Origin: Gemmatimonadota bacterium
Lineage (GTDB): Bacteria > Gemmatimonadota > Gemmatimonadetes > Gemmatimonadales > GWC2-71-9
Direction of reading: 5' to 3'
NCBI GenBank assembly: GCA_009692185.1
Contig: SHZT01000006.1
Coordinates: forward strand, 1-64,000
Length of the DNA stretch: 64,000 nucleotides
How positions within the stretch are numbered: the first letter of the stretch is position 1; each line of letters starts with the position of its first letter. This document shows positions 53,256 through 61,466 of the stretch, piece by piece. Both the position numbers and the translations under genes were made by a program. The notes under the pieces are model-generated. The model did not search any database and was not told the DNA's origin. It saw nothing but the letters and a program-made list of their open reading frames with translations.

Positions 53256-53825
53256 TCACGCCGGGCCCGCCAGCTCCTGAAACGCCCGGTCCACCACCTC
53301 CGGGATCACCCGGTCTCCCGCGCCCAGCCACCACGTCACCACGCCGAGAAACGCGCCCACCACGCCGTGGACCTCCGCTTCACGCCGCTGCTTCGCGTCG
53401 CCCGACAGCGCCTTTCCCGGCGCCATCCGCTCCAGCTCCCGCCGCACCACCTCGGCCAGCAACGCCGTTGTCTTCTGCCGGATGACCGCATTGCCGGCGC
53501 GGCCGATTAGCGCCTGCGCGAATCGCTTCTGGGTCGCGACGTGCTGAAGAAAGGGCAGGCTGAACCGGAACCGTGTCGGTGAGCCGCCGACCCTGGCCGG
53601 TGGGTGATCCGCCAGGGACAGTATCCAGCGGTCGAACCCGCTGAACAGCAGGTCGTCCTTCGAGGTGTAGTGCGAGTAGAACGTGGACCGGCCGACGTCC
53701 GCCGCCTCCACGATCTCGCTGATCGATATAGCATCGTAGTCGCGCGTGTCAATCAGCCCGATCAGCGCCTCCTTGAGGCGCCGCTGGGTCCGTTGGATCC
53801 GCCGGTCGGTCCGCTTTTTGGCCAC
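53256..53825 (-). CDS. TetR-family transcriptional regulator
   Basis: The GTG at 53825 (preceded by GGGGG) gives 189 aa beginning AKKRTDRRIQRTQRRLKEALIGLI; the TTG at 53867 in the track would add 14 residues. The helix-turn-helix reads ISISEIVEAADVGRSTFYSHYTSKDDLL. The C-terminal ligand domain is unassignable. It is divergent from the DUF6790 gene with two inverted repeats between them, suggesting it controls that gene and itself. Confidence 0.9.
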   Translation of the reverse strand: MAKKRTDRRIQRTQRRLKEALIGLIDTRDYDAISISEIVEAADVGRSTFYSHYTSKDDLLFSGFDRWILSLADHPPARVGGSPTRFRFSLPFLQHVATQKRFAQALIGRAGNAVIRQKTTALLAEVVRRELERMAPGKALSGDAKQRREAEVHGVVGAFLGVVTWWLGAGDRVIPEVVDRAFQELAGPA

Positions 53826-53840
53826 GCCACGCCCCCGTTC

Positions 53841-53853
53841 CGGAACAGTTCCG
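53841..53853. promoter_or_regulatory. Inverted repeat CGGAAC-A-GTTCCG, candidate TetR operator
   Basis: A perfect 6-bp palindrome with one central base, 15 nt upstream of the regulator's GTG. Confidence 0.4.
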
Positions 53854-53903
53854 CGCGCGGTGTTCAATACCGGACGATTTCGCCTGACTGACGGTTGCCG
53901 TTG

Positions 53904-53919
53904 TTGGACAATAGTCCGA
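53904..53919. promoter_or_regulatory. Inverted repeat TTGGAC-AATA-GTCCGA, candidate TetR operator
   Basis: Near-palindrome 37 nt before the DUF6790 start, overlapping where its promoter must lie. Confidence 0.4.
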
Positions 53920-53956
53920 TATTGGGCACTCGTCCAGTAACCAATTGGAGCCCCCG

Positions 53957-54475
53957 ATGACGTTCTCGTTCATCTACCTGCTGTTCGGTGTCCTGATCGC
54001 CGCGGGCATCCACGTGTGGCGTCTGAAGAACCGGACGGTCCAGCGCGCCGCCGAGGTCGTCCTGCTGTACGTGCTCGTGGGCTATTGTGGCATTCCCATG
54101 CTGATCTTCGGCGGGTTGAACCTGTTCCATCCCGACGAAGTGGCCACCGCCTTCGGGTTTCCCACTGGCAGCCCGTTCCAGATCTTCTTTGGGTATGGCT
54201 ACATCGGCATGGCGCTCATCGCCGTGCTTTCCCTGCGCTATCGCGGAGCGTATCTCGTGGCACCCGCCGTCGTCTGGTCAACATTCTTCGCCGGCGCCAC
54301 ACTGATCCACGTGAACCACCTCCATGGCGGCGGCGCGTTGCCCGGCGTCATCCTCGAGCCGCCGGGCGCGATATCCCACGGCGCCTTTCTGCACATCTTC
54401 GCGACACACGGGCTCATTGCCGTTCTTCTCATGACCGCCCTGGCGTACAGCGGGGCCTGGAAACAACGGGCCTGA
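53957..54475 (+). CDS. DUF6790-type integral membrane protein
   Basis: 172 aa from the ATG at 53957, 8 nt after TTGGAG. It has about five hydrophobic helices, beginning FIYLLFGVLIAAGIHVW, with GYCGIPMLIFGGLNLFHPDEVATAFGFPTGSPFQ, which I associate with the DUF6790 family. The function is unknown. The divergent TetR gene suggests inducible expression. Confidence 0.7.
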   Translation: MTFSFIYLLFGVLIAAGIHVWRLKNRTVQRAAEVVLLYVLVGYCGIPMLIFGGLNLFHPDEVATAFGFPTGSPFQIFFGYGYIGMALIAVLSLRYRGAYLVAPAVVWSTFFAGATLIHVNHLHGGGALPGVILEPPGAISHGAFLHIFATHGLIAVLLMTALAYSGAWKQRA

Positions 54476-54485
54476 AAAACGAAGA

Positions 54486-54513
54486 TCCCGCCCCGGCGAG
54501 AGCCGAGGCGGGA
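54486..54513. terminator. Bidirectional hairpin terminator
   Basis: TCCCGCCcCGGC-GAGA-GCCGaGGCGGGA, a 12-bp stem with a single mismatch, lies between the convergent genes ending at 54475 and 54534. It has an A-run (GAAAAACGAAGA) on the left, which is a T-run for the minus strand. Confidence 0.8.
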
Positions 54514-54533
54514 CCCGAACGCTTGATACGTGC

Positions 54534-54941
54534 TTACTGAACCTTGAATGCGACCGAGGTAAGCACCTTTCCATCCGCCACGACTTCCACTTTCCAGTCG
54601 CCCGTGGCGTCCGCCGGAATCACCTTGGAACTCCACGTCCGCCACGGTGACCCGCCGATATTGAGCTGTTTCCGGCCAACCTCGACATCGTTGTGGTACC
54701 ACACGTGCTCAATCGTCGCCCCCGCCTGGGTCTTCGCGATCTTCGAGTAGCCGTACACCGTCCCGACGGACGCCGGAAACGACTCCGCCGCGCCTTGCAG
54801 CGCCCGATCGACCACCGCGGTGCCCACCTGGGCCTCCGCCGTGGGGCCTGCGTCCTGCGTTGCCGCCCCCTGTGCCACCACCTCCGTCGCCACCAGCGTG
54901 GAGAGGAAGATCACTGCCACCGTCAGCCAACGCGTGCCCAT
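54534..54941 (-). CDS. DUF2914-domain secreted protein
   Basis: The ATG at 54941 gives 135 aa with signal GTRWLTVAVIFLSTLVATEVVAQ; the 203-aa track frame adds a proline-rich artefact. The C-terminal part IEHVWYHNDVEVGRKQLNIGGSPWRTWSSKVIPADATGDWKVEVV fits the DUF2914 pattern. It is probably periplasmic with a beta-sandwich fold. The function is unknown. Confidence 0.75.
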   Translation of the reverse strand: MGTRWLTVAVIFLSTLVATEVVAQGAATQDAGPTAEAQVGTAVVDRALQGAAESFPASVGTVYGYSKIAKTQAGATIEHVWYHNDVEVGRKQLNIGGSPWRTWSSKVIPADATGDWKVEVVADGKVLTSVAFKVQ

Positions 54942-55072
54942 AACACACCTCCGGATTGACGATAGATGCCCTCGTGAATGTGGCCGGTTGGGGAGAGGCC
55001 CGCAAACCGGGCCTTCCGACAGCCCGTGCCAACGGTTTGCTTTTCGTGGGCAATGAAACACCGGAGGCGCGA

Positions 55073-55303
55073 ATGAAACATCGGGCGGCGTGGGGAGCAC
55101 TCGTGGCGGGCGGCGGCTTGACCCTGTGGCGGGGTGGCCTGGCAACCTACTGGTTCATCGAATGGCTGCGGTGGCGAACGTCGGATCCGTCCGCGGCAGA
55201 TCTGTACCAGACGAACTTTTTCATCGAGATCGTTCTCACGTTCGCGGCCATCACCCTGGCCCTCACCGGGTACTACTGGCTGCAACCTCCGCGCGGGCGC
55301 TGA
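55073..55303 (+). CDS. Small two-helix membrane protein
   Basis: The ATG at 55073, 7 nt after GGAGG, gives 76 aa with a hydrophobic N-terminal segment (GALVAGGGLTLW) and a second helix IEIVLTFAAITLALTGYYWL. No family is recognised. Immediately after its stop another frame reads NACLYLLGAVYFIFRARYA, also hydrophobic, so a frameshifted continuation is possible. Confidence 0.55.
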   Translation: MKHRAAWGALVAGGGLTLWRGGLATYWFIEWLRWRTSDPSAADLYQTNFFIEIVLTFAAITLALTGYYWLQPPRGR

Positions 55304-55393
55304 ACGCCTGCCTCTACCTGCTCGGCGCGGTGTACTTCATCTTCCGGGCGCGATACGCCGCCTCCGGGGTAGTACTAGGGATCAGGAGGCCCC

Positions 55394-55900
55394 GTGCACG
55401 ACGAATACGACGCTCCACCCATTGCTCCCACGCCCGCACCCGCGCCCGGACGGACGTTCCCCTGGCGCACGGGCAACCTGGTCGCTGCCGGGCTGGTCCT
55501 GTTCCTCGCGGGAGTGGCGGCCCAGACGTTTCGCCAGCCTGCCGCGGCAGCGGCGAGTTATACCGGTCCGCGCTATGCCCTGCTCCTCTACGAGCCGCCC
55601 CAGTCGCCGGACCGCGAGCCCGAGCAGGACATACGCGAGCTCCGGGATTGGCTCTCCTCGCTGCGCCAGCAGGGCCACTACGTCTCCGCCGAGCACCTGG
55701 CGATGGGCGCCCTCGAGGTTGAGCGGGACACGACCTGGATCGCGTGGCTCCCGGGCCAGTCGTACGGCCCACCCATGCTGAGCGGCCTGCTTATCATCAG
55801 CGCGGCCGATGAGAAGGAGATCACCGCAATCGCCCACTCGTCCCCGCACGTGCGGAACGGCGGTCGGGTGATCGTCCGCCCGGTCGAGGAGATTCAGTAA
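55394..55900 (+). CDS. Membrane-anchored YCII-like protein
   Basis: 168 aa from GTG with a ribosome site AGGAGG. A proline-rich cytosolic tail leads to one helix, TGNLVAAGLVLFLAGVAAQ, then a domain with RYALLLYEPPQ, LRDWLSSLRQQGHYVSAEHLAMGA and SGLLIISAADEKEITAIAHSSPHVRNGGRVIVRPV, which resembles the YCII dimeric alpha-beta barrel. The function is unknown. Confidence 0.6.
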   Translation: MHDEYDAPPIAPTPAPAPGRTFPWRTGNLVAAGLVLFLAGVAAQTFRQPAAAAASYTGPRYALLLYEPPQSPDREPEQDIRELRDWLSSLRQQGHYVSAEHLAMGALEVERDTTWIAWLPGQSYGPPMLSGLLIISAADEKEITAIAHSSPHVRNGGRVIVRPVEEIQ

Positions 55901-55934
55901 CATTCATTAACACGCGACCGCTACCTTTGGATGG

Positions 55935-55963
55935 TTGACACCGGGTAACTTTGGGCGTTACCC
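55935..55963 (+). promoter_or_regulatory. TTGACA box and GGGTAAC/GTTACCC inverted repeat upstream of the desaturase
   Basis: TTGACA (55935-55940) is followed 2 nt later by a perfect 7-bp inverted repeat GGGTAAC-TTTGGGC-GTTACCC, placed exactly where RNA polymerase would bind. It is a likely operator for desaturase control. Confidence 0.5.
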
Positions 55964-56122
55964 TGAGCAGCTGCCCCGGCACGCCCCCACGGCGGCGCCG
56001 CAAACCCACAGCACGTCGAGGTTCTCATCAGCAACGCACAAGCGCTGGATCACGACGCCAAGTACTGGAGCACCCTGCTCGCTCCCCACCGCGAGCCATC
56101 CACCGCACGCAGCCTGACCCAG

Positions 56123-57052
56123 TTGGTGCTGACCCTGAGCCTGTTCGTATCCGGCTGGGCGGCGATGTACTGGAGTCTGTCCGTGTCGTACTGGCTGACG
56201 TTCGTGTTCGCGCTCCCCACGTCGTTCATGATGATCCGGCTGTTCATTATCCAGCACGATTGCGGCCACGGCGCCTTCCTCAAGTCGGCGACGGTCGCCG
56301 ACCGGATCGGCGCCATGCTGGGCGTGGTGACGCTCACGCCCTATTCGTACTGGCGAAAGACCCACGCCCTCCACCACGCGACGTCCGGCAACCTCGAGCA
56401 TCGCGGCTTCGGCGATATCAATACGCTCACGGTCGCGGAATACCAGGCGCTCACGCGCTGGGAGAAGGTCCGCTACCGCGCCTACCGCAACCCGTTCGTC
56501 CTGTTTGGCATCGGCGCGCTCCTGCACTTCCTTGTCGTGCACCGGCTGCCGTTCATCGTTCCCCGCTCGTGGAAACGCGAGCGGAAGAGCATCCTCTGGA
56601 CCGACCTCGGGCTCGCCATCTTCTTCACGCTCGGCGCCCTGGCGCTCGGGTTTCAGAACTTCTTCACGATCTACCTGTCCTACACGCTGATATCCTGCCC
56701 CGTGGGCGTGTGGCTGTTCTACGTCCAGCACCAGTTCGAGCCCACGTACTGGGAGCACGACCCCCAGTGGCAGTACAACTCCGCGGCGCTCCAGGGCAGC
56801 TCATACTACGCCCTGCCCGAGTGGCTGCAGTGGGTGACCGGCCACATCGGCCTGCACCACGTGCATCACCTGAATCCCAAGATCCCGAACTACCGCCTGC
56901 GGGAGGCGCTCGAGGCGCATCCTGAACTCCAGCAGGTCACCCACCTCACGTTCCTCGAGAGCCTGCGCTGCGTTTCACTCGCGCTGTGGGACGAAGAACA
57001 GCGCAAGCTGGTTCCCTTCCCGCGCGCCCAGCCCCAAGGGCGCGCCGCCTAA
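56123..57052 (+). CDS. Acyl-lipid/fatty acid desaturase
   Basis: 309 aa from the first GTG. The three histidine boxes of membrane di-iron desaturases are present: FIIQHDCGHGAF, RKTHALHHATSG and HIGLHHVHHLNPKIPNY. Homology-like sequence extends upstream in frame (YWSTLLAPHREPSTARSLTQ) to about 56020 without any ATG or GTG before a TGA at about 55965, so the true start is hidden: either a frameshift near 56020 joins it to the TTG frame at 55935, or a non-standard start is used. It introduces double bonds in membrane lipids, typically for cold adaptation. Confidence 0.88.
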   Translation: MVLTLSLFVSGWAAMYWSLSVSYWLTFVFALPTSFMMIRLFIIQHDCGHGAFLKSATVADRIGAMLGVVTLTPYSYWRKTHALHHATSGNLEHRGFGDINTLTVAEYQALTRWEKVRYRAYRNPFVLFGIGALLHFLVVHRLPFIVPRSWKRERKSILWTDLGLAIFFTLGALALGFQNFFTIYLSYTLISCPVGVWLFYVQHQFEPTYWEHDPQWQYNSAALQGSSYYALPEWLQWVTGHIGLHHVHHLNPKIPNYRLREALEAHPELQQVTHLTFLESLRCVSLALWDEEQRKLVPFPRAQPQGRAA

Positions 57053-57073
57053 GGGAAGACCCCGGAGTCGCGA

Positions 57074-57631
57074 GTGCGTCTCCTTCATCTCGCCGATGTG
57101 CCGGTCACCGCGCGTGACCACGTGTTTGCCTACTCTCGAACGCGCGCCATCGTGTTCACCGGTTCGATCGTCGCGGGGTGCGGCGCCCTGGTCTGGTTCG
57201 GCTGGCGCGAGCAGTTCTGGCTCCCGCCGGTCATCGCCGGCATGTTCCTCCTCGGCCTCCTCCTGTTTCGCGAAACCATCACGGCGCGGTTCCAGCCGAC
57301 CAACTGGCTCGTTCGCGCCGATAACGAAGGGCTCCTCGTCAAGTTCCGGTCTTACCTGAATCGTCATTTCCCCGATGACACGCCGTCCGTGATTTCGATT
57401 CCCTACGCGTTCCTGGCCCCGCATGTGCGGATCCTGCCAGCCACCAGGACGAGGGTGGATTACACGAAGCTGGACGAGAAGGGGCAGCGGGAGCAGGAAA
57501 CACGTCTCATCGAGCTGGTGCAGACGGGTGAGACAATGGCGGCGATCAAGATGGCGCGGAAGATCTACGCGTTCGATCTCACGGAGGCCAAGCAGTTCGT
57601 GGACGGGTTGAGGGGAAACAAGCGTGCCTAG
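57074..57631 (+). CDS. Membrane protein with C-terminal ribosomal L7/L12-like segment
   Basis: 185 aa from GTG. Two hydrophobic helices (IVFTGSIVAGCGALVWFG; WLPPVIAGMFLLGLLLF) precede a beta-rich region and a C-terminal stretch LIELVQTGETMAAIKMARKIYAFDLTEAKQFVDGL, which follows the bL12 C-terminal pattern of KI-VIK-VRE-T-L-LKEAK-LVD. Such L12-like domains occur on unrelated proteins, usually as docking modules. The specific role is unknown. Confidence 0.6.
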   Translation: MRLLHLADVPVTARDHVFAYSRTRAIVFTGSIVAGCGALVWFGWREQFWLPPVIAGMFLLGLLLFRETITARFQPTNWLVRADNEGLLVKFRSYLNRHFPDDTPSVISIPYAFLAPHVRILPATRTRVDYTKLDEKGQREQETRLIELVQTGETMAAIKMARKIYAFDLTEAKQFVDGLRGNKRA

Positions 57632-58067
57632 AGCGTTGGCACTCCTGCTGCTGTTGGCGCCGATGGACCTCCCGGCGCAAACGCCCGACCCGCGGGTCCG
57701 GATCGTGGTGTACCGGCTGGATGCCGCCTTCAAGAACACCGACGACTCGCTGCTGGCCCGTAGCGTCGGGCGCGCCCTGGTGCGCGCGCTGAACGCCGAT
57801 TCGACGTTTGCCGTCCTCGACCGCCCCGGCGCCCCTCGCCCGAATGCCCCGCCTGTGGAGACTGCGCAGTACGCGGTCGTCGGCTCCGTGGCAGCCCTGG
57901 GTTCGCAAGCGCGCGTTGACCTGCGCGTCGTGGACATTCTGAAAGTGAGCCTGCTAACGCACCCGTCGATCCTCATTCCGGACCGGAACGCGGACGGTGC
58001 GATCGTGCGCGCCGGCGAGGCATTGGCGAAGCAGATTCACCAGCACTTCGCAACCGTGCGGCGGTAG
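57624..58067 (+). CDS. Secreted TolB-N/CsgG-like protein
   Basis: 147 aa from GTG overlapping the previous gene by 8 nt. The signal RALALLLLLAPMDLPAQ leads into VRIVVYRLDAAFKNTDDSLLARSVGRALVRALNADSTFAVLDRP and QYAVVGSVAALGSQARVDLRVVDI, the fold order of TolB N-terminal or FlgO-like domains. It probably sits in the periplasm. The partner is unknown. Confidence 0.55.
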   Translation: MPRALALLLLLAPMDLPAQTPDPRVRIVVYRLDAAFKNTDDSLLARSVGRALVRALNADSTFAVLDRPGAPRPNAPPVETAQYAVVGSVAALGSQARVDLRVVDILKVSLLTHPSILIPDRNADGAIVRAGEALAKQIHQHFATVRR

Positions 58068-58073
58068 GGCGAC

Positions 58074-58547
58074 ATGCCCGACAAGCCGGACAAGGAGAAG
58101 GACGAGCAAGCCGCTTTCTCGCGGATCGTGAACAACCTGCTCAAGAAGCTGCCCCATGCCGACCCCGAGCTGAAGGGTGACCGCGGAGTGGTTCACGTGT
58201 CCGGCGTGCCGGATGTGCAGCACGCCCCTCGTGGCCCGGAACCGCCATCAACTCGCGCCCGGCTCGCCGTCTGGGGCCGGGTCGCCCTCGGGCTCCTGCT
58301 GGGTGGCGTGGTCAATCAATGGCCGTACGGCCAGGATTGCGGACTGTTCCTCTATCTCTACATGGGCGCACTCCTTGCCGTGGTCGTCGCCGGCATCTGG
58401 GCCGCCGTGTCGTCGTGGCATCGGCGGATGGGCTTCGCGCACATCGTGGCCGTCCTGCTCGCGGCGTGGGGCGCCGCCCTGATCGCGGACACGATCCTGC
58501 CGCGTATCGGGTACGCCGCCGTGCACGCCACGTGGCGGTGCCTGTAA
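58074..58547 (+). CDS. Hypothetical membrane protein
   Basis: 157 aa: a charged cytosolic N-terminus (DKPDKEKDEQAAFSRIVNNLLKKLPHADPELKG), then about three hydrophobic helices (VALGLLLGGVVNQW, LYLYMGALLAVVVAGIWAAV, IVAVLLAAWGAALIADTIL). No family is recognised. It may belong with the two preceding genes, 6 nt after the TolB-like one. Confidence 0.55.
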   Translation: MPDKPDKEKDEQAAFSRIVNNLLKKLPHADPELKGDRGVVHVSGVPDVQHAPRGPEPPSTRARLAVWGRVALGLLLGGVVNQWPYGQDCGLFLYLYMGALLAVVVAGIWAAVSSWHRRMGFAHIVAVLLAAWGAALIADTILPRIGYAAVHATWRCL

Positions 58548-58594
58548 CCGGGACTCACGAAGTGCGCGCCCTACCGACCTTTCCAAACGCGGCC

Positions 58595-58600
58595 TAAGCT
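58595..58600 (+). promoter_or_regulatory. Candidate -10 box, leaderless start
   Basis: TAAGCT ends 6 nt before the GTG at 58607, with no ribosome site. Confidence 0.3.
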
Positions 58601-58606
58601 TCCGGC

Positions 58607-59152
58607 GTGAAGATCTATACGAAGACCGGCGACACCGGCGACACCGCGCTGTTTGGCGGCGGCCGGGTTCCGAAAGACGACCTGCGAGTCACCGCCTACG
58701 GCGAAGTGGATGAACTGAACTCGTTCATCGGCGCCGCGATCGCCACGTCTCCCGCCGATTTCGAGTCCGCGCTGCTGTCCGATATTCAGCGCGACCTGTT
58801 CGCCATTGGCGGCCAGCTCGCGAGCCCGGACCCGAAGAAGGTGGCAAAGGCGCTGGAAAAGGCGGTGATTGCCGAGAGCCGAGTGCCGGCACTCGAGGCC
58901 GCGATTGATCGCGCTGACATCGAACTGGAGCCGCTGAAGGCGTTCGTCCTGCCGGCGGGAACGCCCAAGGCCACTGCCTTTCACATCGCGCGGACCGTCT
59001 GCCGCCGCGCCGAGCGCGCGGTGGTGGCGTTGCACAAACAGCACGCCGTGCCGCCGGTGATTCTCGTGTACCTCAACCGGCTGTCGGATCTCCTCTTCAC
59101 GCTCGCCCGCCTCGCCAACCGGCGAGCCGGTGTCCCCGACCGTACCTGGTAG
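58607..59152 (+). CDS. Cob(I)alamin adenosyltransferase, PduO type
   Basis: 181 aa from GTG. It begins KIYTKTGDTGDTALFGGGRVPKDDLRVTAYGEVDELNS, the ATP-binding opening of PduO enzymes, and has ARTVCRRAERAVVAL and VYLNRLSDLLFTLAR, the cobalamin-side helices. It transfers adenosyl from ATP to cob(I)alamin. No other B12 gene or riboswitch is visible, so it probably serves salvage. Confidence 0.93.
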   Translation: MKIYTKTGDTGDTALFGGGRVPKDDLRVTAYGEVDELNSFIGAAIATSPADFESALLSDIQRDLFAIGGQLASPDPKKVAKALEKAVIAESRVPALEAAIDRADIELEPLKAFVLPAGTPKATAFHIARTVCRRAERAVVALHKQHAVPPVILVYLNRLSDLLFTLARLANRRAGVPDRTW

Positions 59153-59154
59153 CC

Positions 59155-60069
59155 GTGCCGGCCTACCGGTTCTATCAGCTCGACGTGTTTACCAGCACGC
59201 CGCTCCAGGGGAACGGGCTCGCTGTCTTTCCCGATGGGACGGGCTTGTCCGACGCGACGATGCAGGCACTCGCGCGCGAGATGAACCTCTCGGAGACCAC
59301 GTTCGTTCTCCCCTCCACCAAGGCCGCGAAGCGAATCCGCATATTCACGCCCCAGGCTGAACTGCCCCTCGCCGGCCACCCCATCGTGGGAACGTGGTGG
59401 CTCCTGGCGGAGAAGAAACTGGTGTCATTCCCGGCGGACGGGCCCGTCGAGGTGATGCAGGAGACCGCCGCGGGCATTCTGCCGGTGGATATCGACATGA
59501 AGGACGGCCGTCCGACCCGCGTGGTGATGACGCAGAAGCTGCCCGAGTTCGGCGACACGGTGACGGACACGGCCAAGTTGGGCAGGGCGCTGGGTGGCGA
59601 CGGCCGCACCGTGAAAAAGGTGCCCGCGCCCCAGGTGGTAGACACCGCAGTGCCCCAGCTCATGGTGCCCATCAAGTCGCTCGATGTGTTGCGCAACCTG
59701 CCGAGCGGTGGTGGCATGGGCCTCGCCCCTCTGCTGAAGAAATTCGGCACCGACTGCGCCATGTGCTACACCCTCGAGACCGAGGCGAAGGATGCGACCG
59801 TGCACTGCCGGATGTTCGCGCCGGGAATCGGCGTCCCCGAGGACCCGGCCACGGGCAGCGCGGCCGGCGCGCTCGGCGCGTATCTCGTCTGGCACAACGT
59901 CATCCGGCCACATGGGGGCGTCGCGAACATCATCGTGGAGCAAGGAATCGAGATGGGCCGCGCCAGCAGGATTCACGTGGAGATCACCGTCGGGAACGGA
60001 GGCGAAATCACCGGCGTCCGTGTGGGCGGGACTGCCGTGACGATCATCGAGGGCGAGGTGCGCTTATAG
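59155..60069 (+). CDS. PhzF-family isomerase
   Basis: 304 aa from GTG. Two halves of diaminopimelate-epimerase fold: QLDVFTSTPLQGNGLAVF, the catalytic-glutamate region MNLSETTFVL, LPLAGHPIVGTW and the second-half GVPEDPATGSAAGALGAYLV. PhzF itself acts in phenazine synthesis; most homologues have unknown substrates, and none of the other phz genes is present. The stop TAG overlaps the apparent ATA start of aroB. Confidence 0.9.
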   Translation: MPAYRFYQLDVFTSTPLQGNGLAVFPDGTGLSDATMQALAREMNLSETTFVLPSTKAAKRIRIFTPQAELPLAGHPIVGTWWLLAEKKLVSFPADGPVEVMQETAAGILPVDIDMKDGRPTRVVMTQKLPEFGDTVTDTAKLGRALGGDGRTVKKVPAPQVVDTAVPQLMVPIKSLDVLRNLPSGGGMGLAPLLKKFGTDCAMCYTLETEAKDATVHCRMFAPGIGVPEDPATGSAAGALGAYLVWHNVIRPHGGVANIIVEQGIEMGRASRIHVEITVGNGGEITGVRVGGTAVTIIEGEVRL

Positions 60070-61172
60070 CCACGCCTACCGTCGTCCGCGTCCCGATCGC
60101 CGCCGCACCGTACGACGTGCTGATGGGCGCGGGGCTCCTGGGCGACCTGCCAGCGTTGCTGTCGCGCTACTGTCCCGCGGCACGATACGCCGTCATCGCG
60201 GACTCGCATGTCGGCGAGGTCTACGGCCCCCGCGTGCGGGACGAAGCGGCACGCGTCGCTCCCACCACGCTGCACACCTTCACCGCGGGTGAGTGGAACA
60301 AGACCCGCGAAAACTGGTCGCTTCTTACGGACCAACTGCTCGCGGCCAGGCTCGGCCGGGACGGGGCAGTGCTGGCATTGGGCGGGGGCGTTACGGGAGA
60401 TCTCGCCGGTTTCGTTGCGGCTACGCTCTACCGCGGCATTTCCTGTGTGCAGATCCCCACGACACTGCTCGCCATGATCGACAGCTCCGTGGGCGGGAAG
60501 ACCGGCGTGGACACGGCTACCGGGAAGAACCTGGTGGGCGCCTTCCACCAGCCGTGTGTCGTCATCGCCGACGTGGACACGCTCGCCACGCTCCCCAAGA
60601 ACCAGCTGGTCGCGGGCATGGCCGAGGCGTTGAAGCACGGCGCCGTCGCCGACCGCGGCTACTTCGACCTGCTGCTCGAATCGCGGGAACAGATCCTGCT
60701 GCGCGATCCCTCAACGCTCGCGGGGCTCGTCGCGCGCAGCGTCGAGATCAAGGCCGGCGTTGTCGCAGAGGACGAGAAGGAACACGGAAAGCGGGCGGTG
60801 CTCAATTTTGGCCACACGGTCGGTCACGCGGTGGAAGCGGCGTCAGGCTATGGCCTGCTGCATGGTGAGGCCGTCGCCATCGGCATGGCCCTCGAGGCGG
60901 AACTTGGCGTACGCCTTTCCGTGACCGACGCGGCTGACGCGAAGCTGCTGCGCACCGCACTCGAGCGATTCAACCTGCCGACCGAGTTGCCGGCGGGCAT
61001 TCGAGCCGACCGGTTGATTGACGCGATGCGCCACGACAAGAAGTCCCGCGACGACCGGATCCGGGCGAGTTTGATCAGGCAAATCGGGGAGCCGGCCAGG
61101 GGGGAAAAGGGCGAATGGACTACTCCAATAGATGACCGGATCCTCGCCGGAGTGCTCGCCGCGGCCGAATAA
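60066..61172 (+). CDS. aroB: 3-dehydroquinate synthase
   Basis: Homology begins at ATPTVVRVPIAAAPYDVLMGAGLL, directly after an ATA at 60066 that overlaps the phzF stop (ATAG); no ATG, GTG or TTG lies between the phzF stop and this point. Starting there gives 368 aa, the family length. Motifs: ALGGGVTGDLAGFVAATLYRG, IPTTLLAMIDSSVGGKTGVD, MAEALKHG, NFGHTVGHAVE with metal-binding histidines, and HDKKSRDDRI. It closes the carbocycle in the shikimate pathway. The next in-frame start, GTG 60117, would remove the first strand. Confidence 0.93.
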   Translation: MATPTVVRVPIAAAPYDVLMGAGLLGDLPALLSRYCPAARYAVIADSHVGEVYGPRVRDEAARVAPTTLHTFTAGEWNKTRENWSLLTDQLLAARLGRDGAVLALGGGVTGDLAGFVAATLYRGISCVQIPTTLLAMIDSSVGGKTGVDTATGKNLVGAFHQPCVVIADVDTLATLPKNQLVAGMAEALKHGAVADRGYFDLLLESREQILLRDPSTLAGLVARSVEIKAGVVAEDEKEHGKRAVLNFGHTVGHAVEAASGYGLLHGEAVAIGMALEAELGVRLSVTDAADAKLLRTALERFNLPTELPAGIRADRLIDAMRHDKKSRDDRIRASLIRQIGEPARGEKGEWTTPIDDRILAGVLAAAE

Positions 61173-61354
61173 ACCACATATCCCTCCACACGACTCCACA
61201 CAATTCCCACATCTCAACGCACCGTAACCCATTACCTGACAGTCCTTTGGATGGCCCCTTTATGCGAACTTCGGGAGCCGTTCGTGCGCCCCGCGTGGAC
61301 AAACGCCGGAACCTCATTCCGACAAACGATTTGTGATGTTGAAAACTATTTTTC

Positions 61355-61383
61355 TTGACGCTCCCCGGCGTTCTCCCTATATT
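61355..61383 (+). promoter_or_regulatory. Sigma-70 consensus promoter of the sigma factor gene
   Basis: TTGACG (61355-61360), a 17-nt spacer and TATATT (61378-61383), preceded by the A/T-rich GATGTTGAAAACTATTTTTC, which could be an UP element. The leader before the ATG is about 75 nt. The rest of the 61173-61466 gap shows nothing else. Confidence 0.8.
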
Positions 61384-61466
61384 CGCGCCGCTTTGCTGGT
61401 CTTCTGCGGGTCTCCTTCGAAGCCCGTGTCGTTTCCAGAAGAGCTCCCAACAATCCGGGGTTGGTC

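Noticed and set aside
58548-58606. Possible cobalamin riboswitch before the adenosyltransferase
   Set aside because: The gap is only 59 nt and lacks a B12-box-like sequence.
59155-60069. Phenazine biosynthesis cluster
   Set aside because: Only a PhzF-fold gene is present; neighbours are cobalamin, shikimate and transcription genes.
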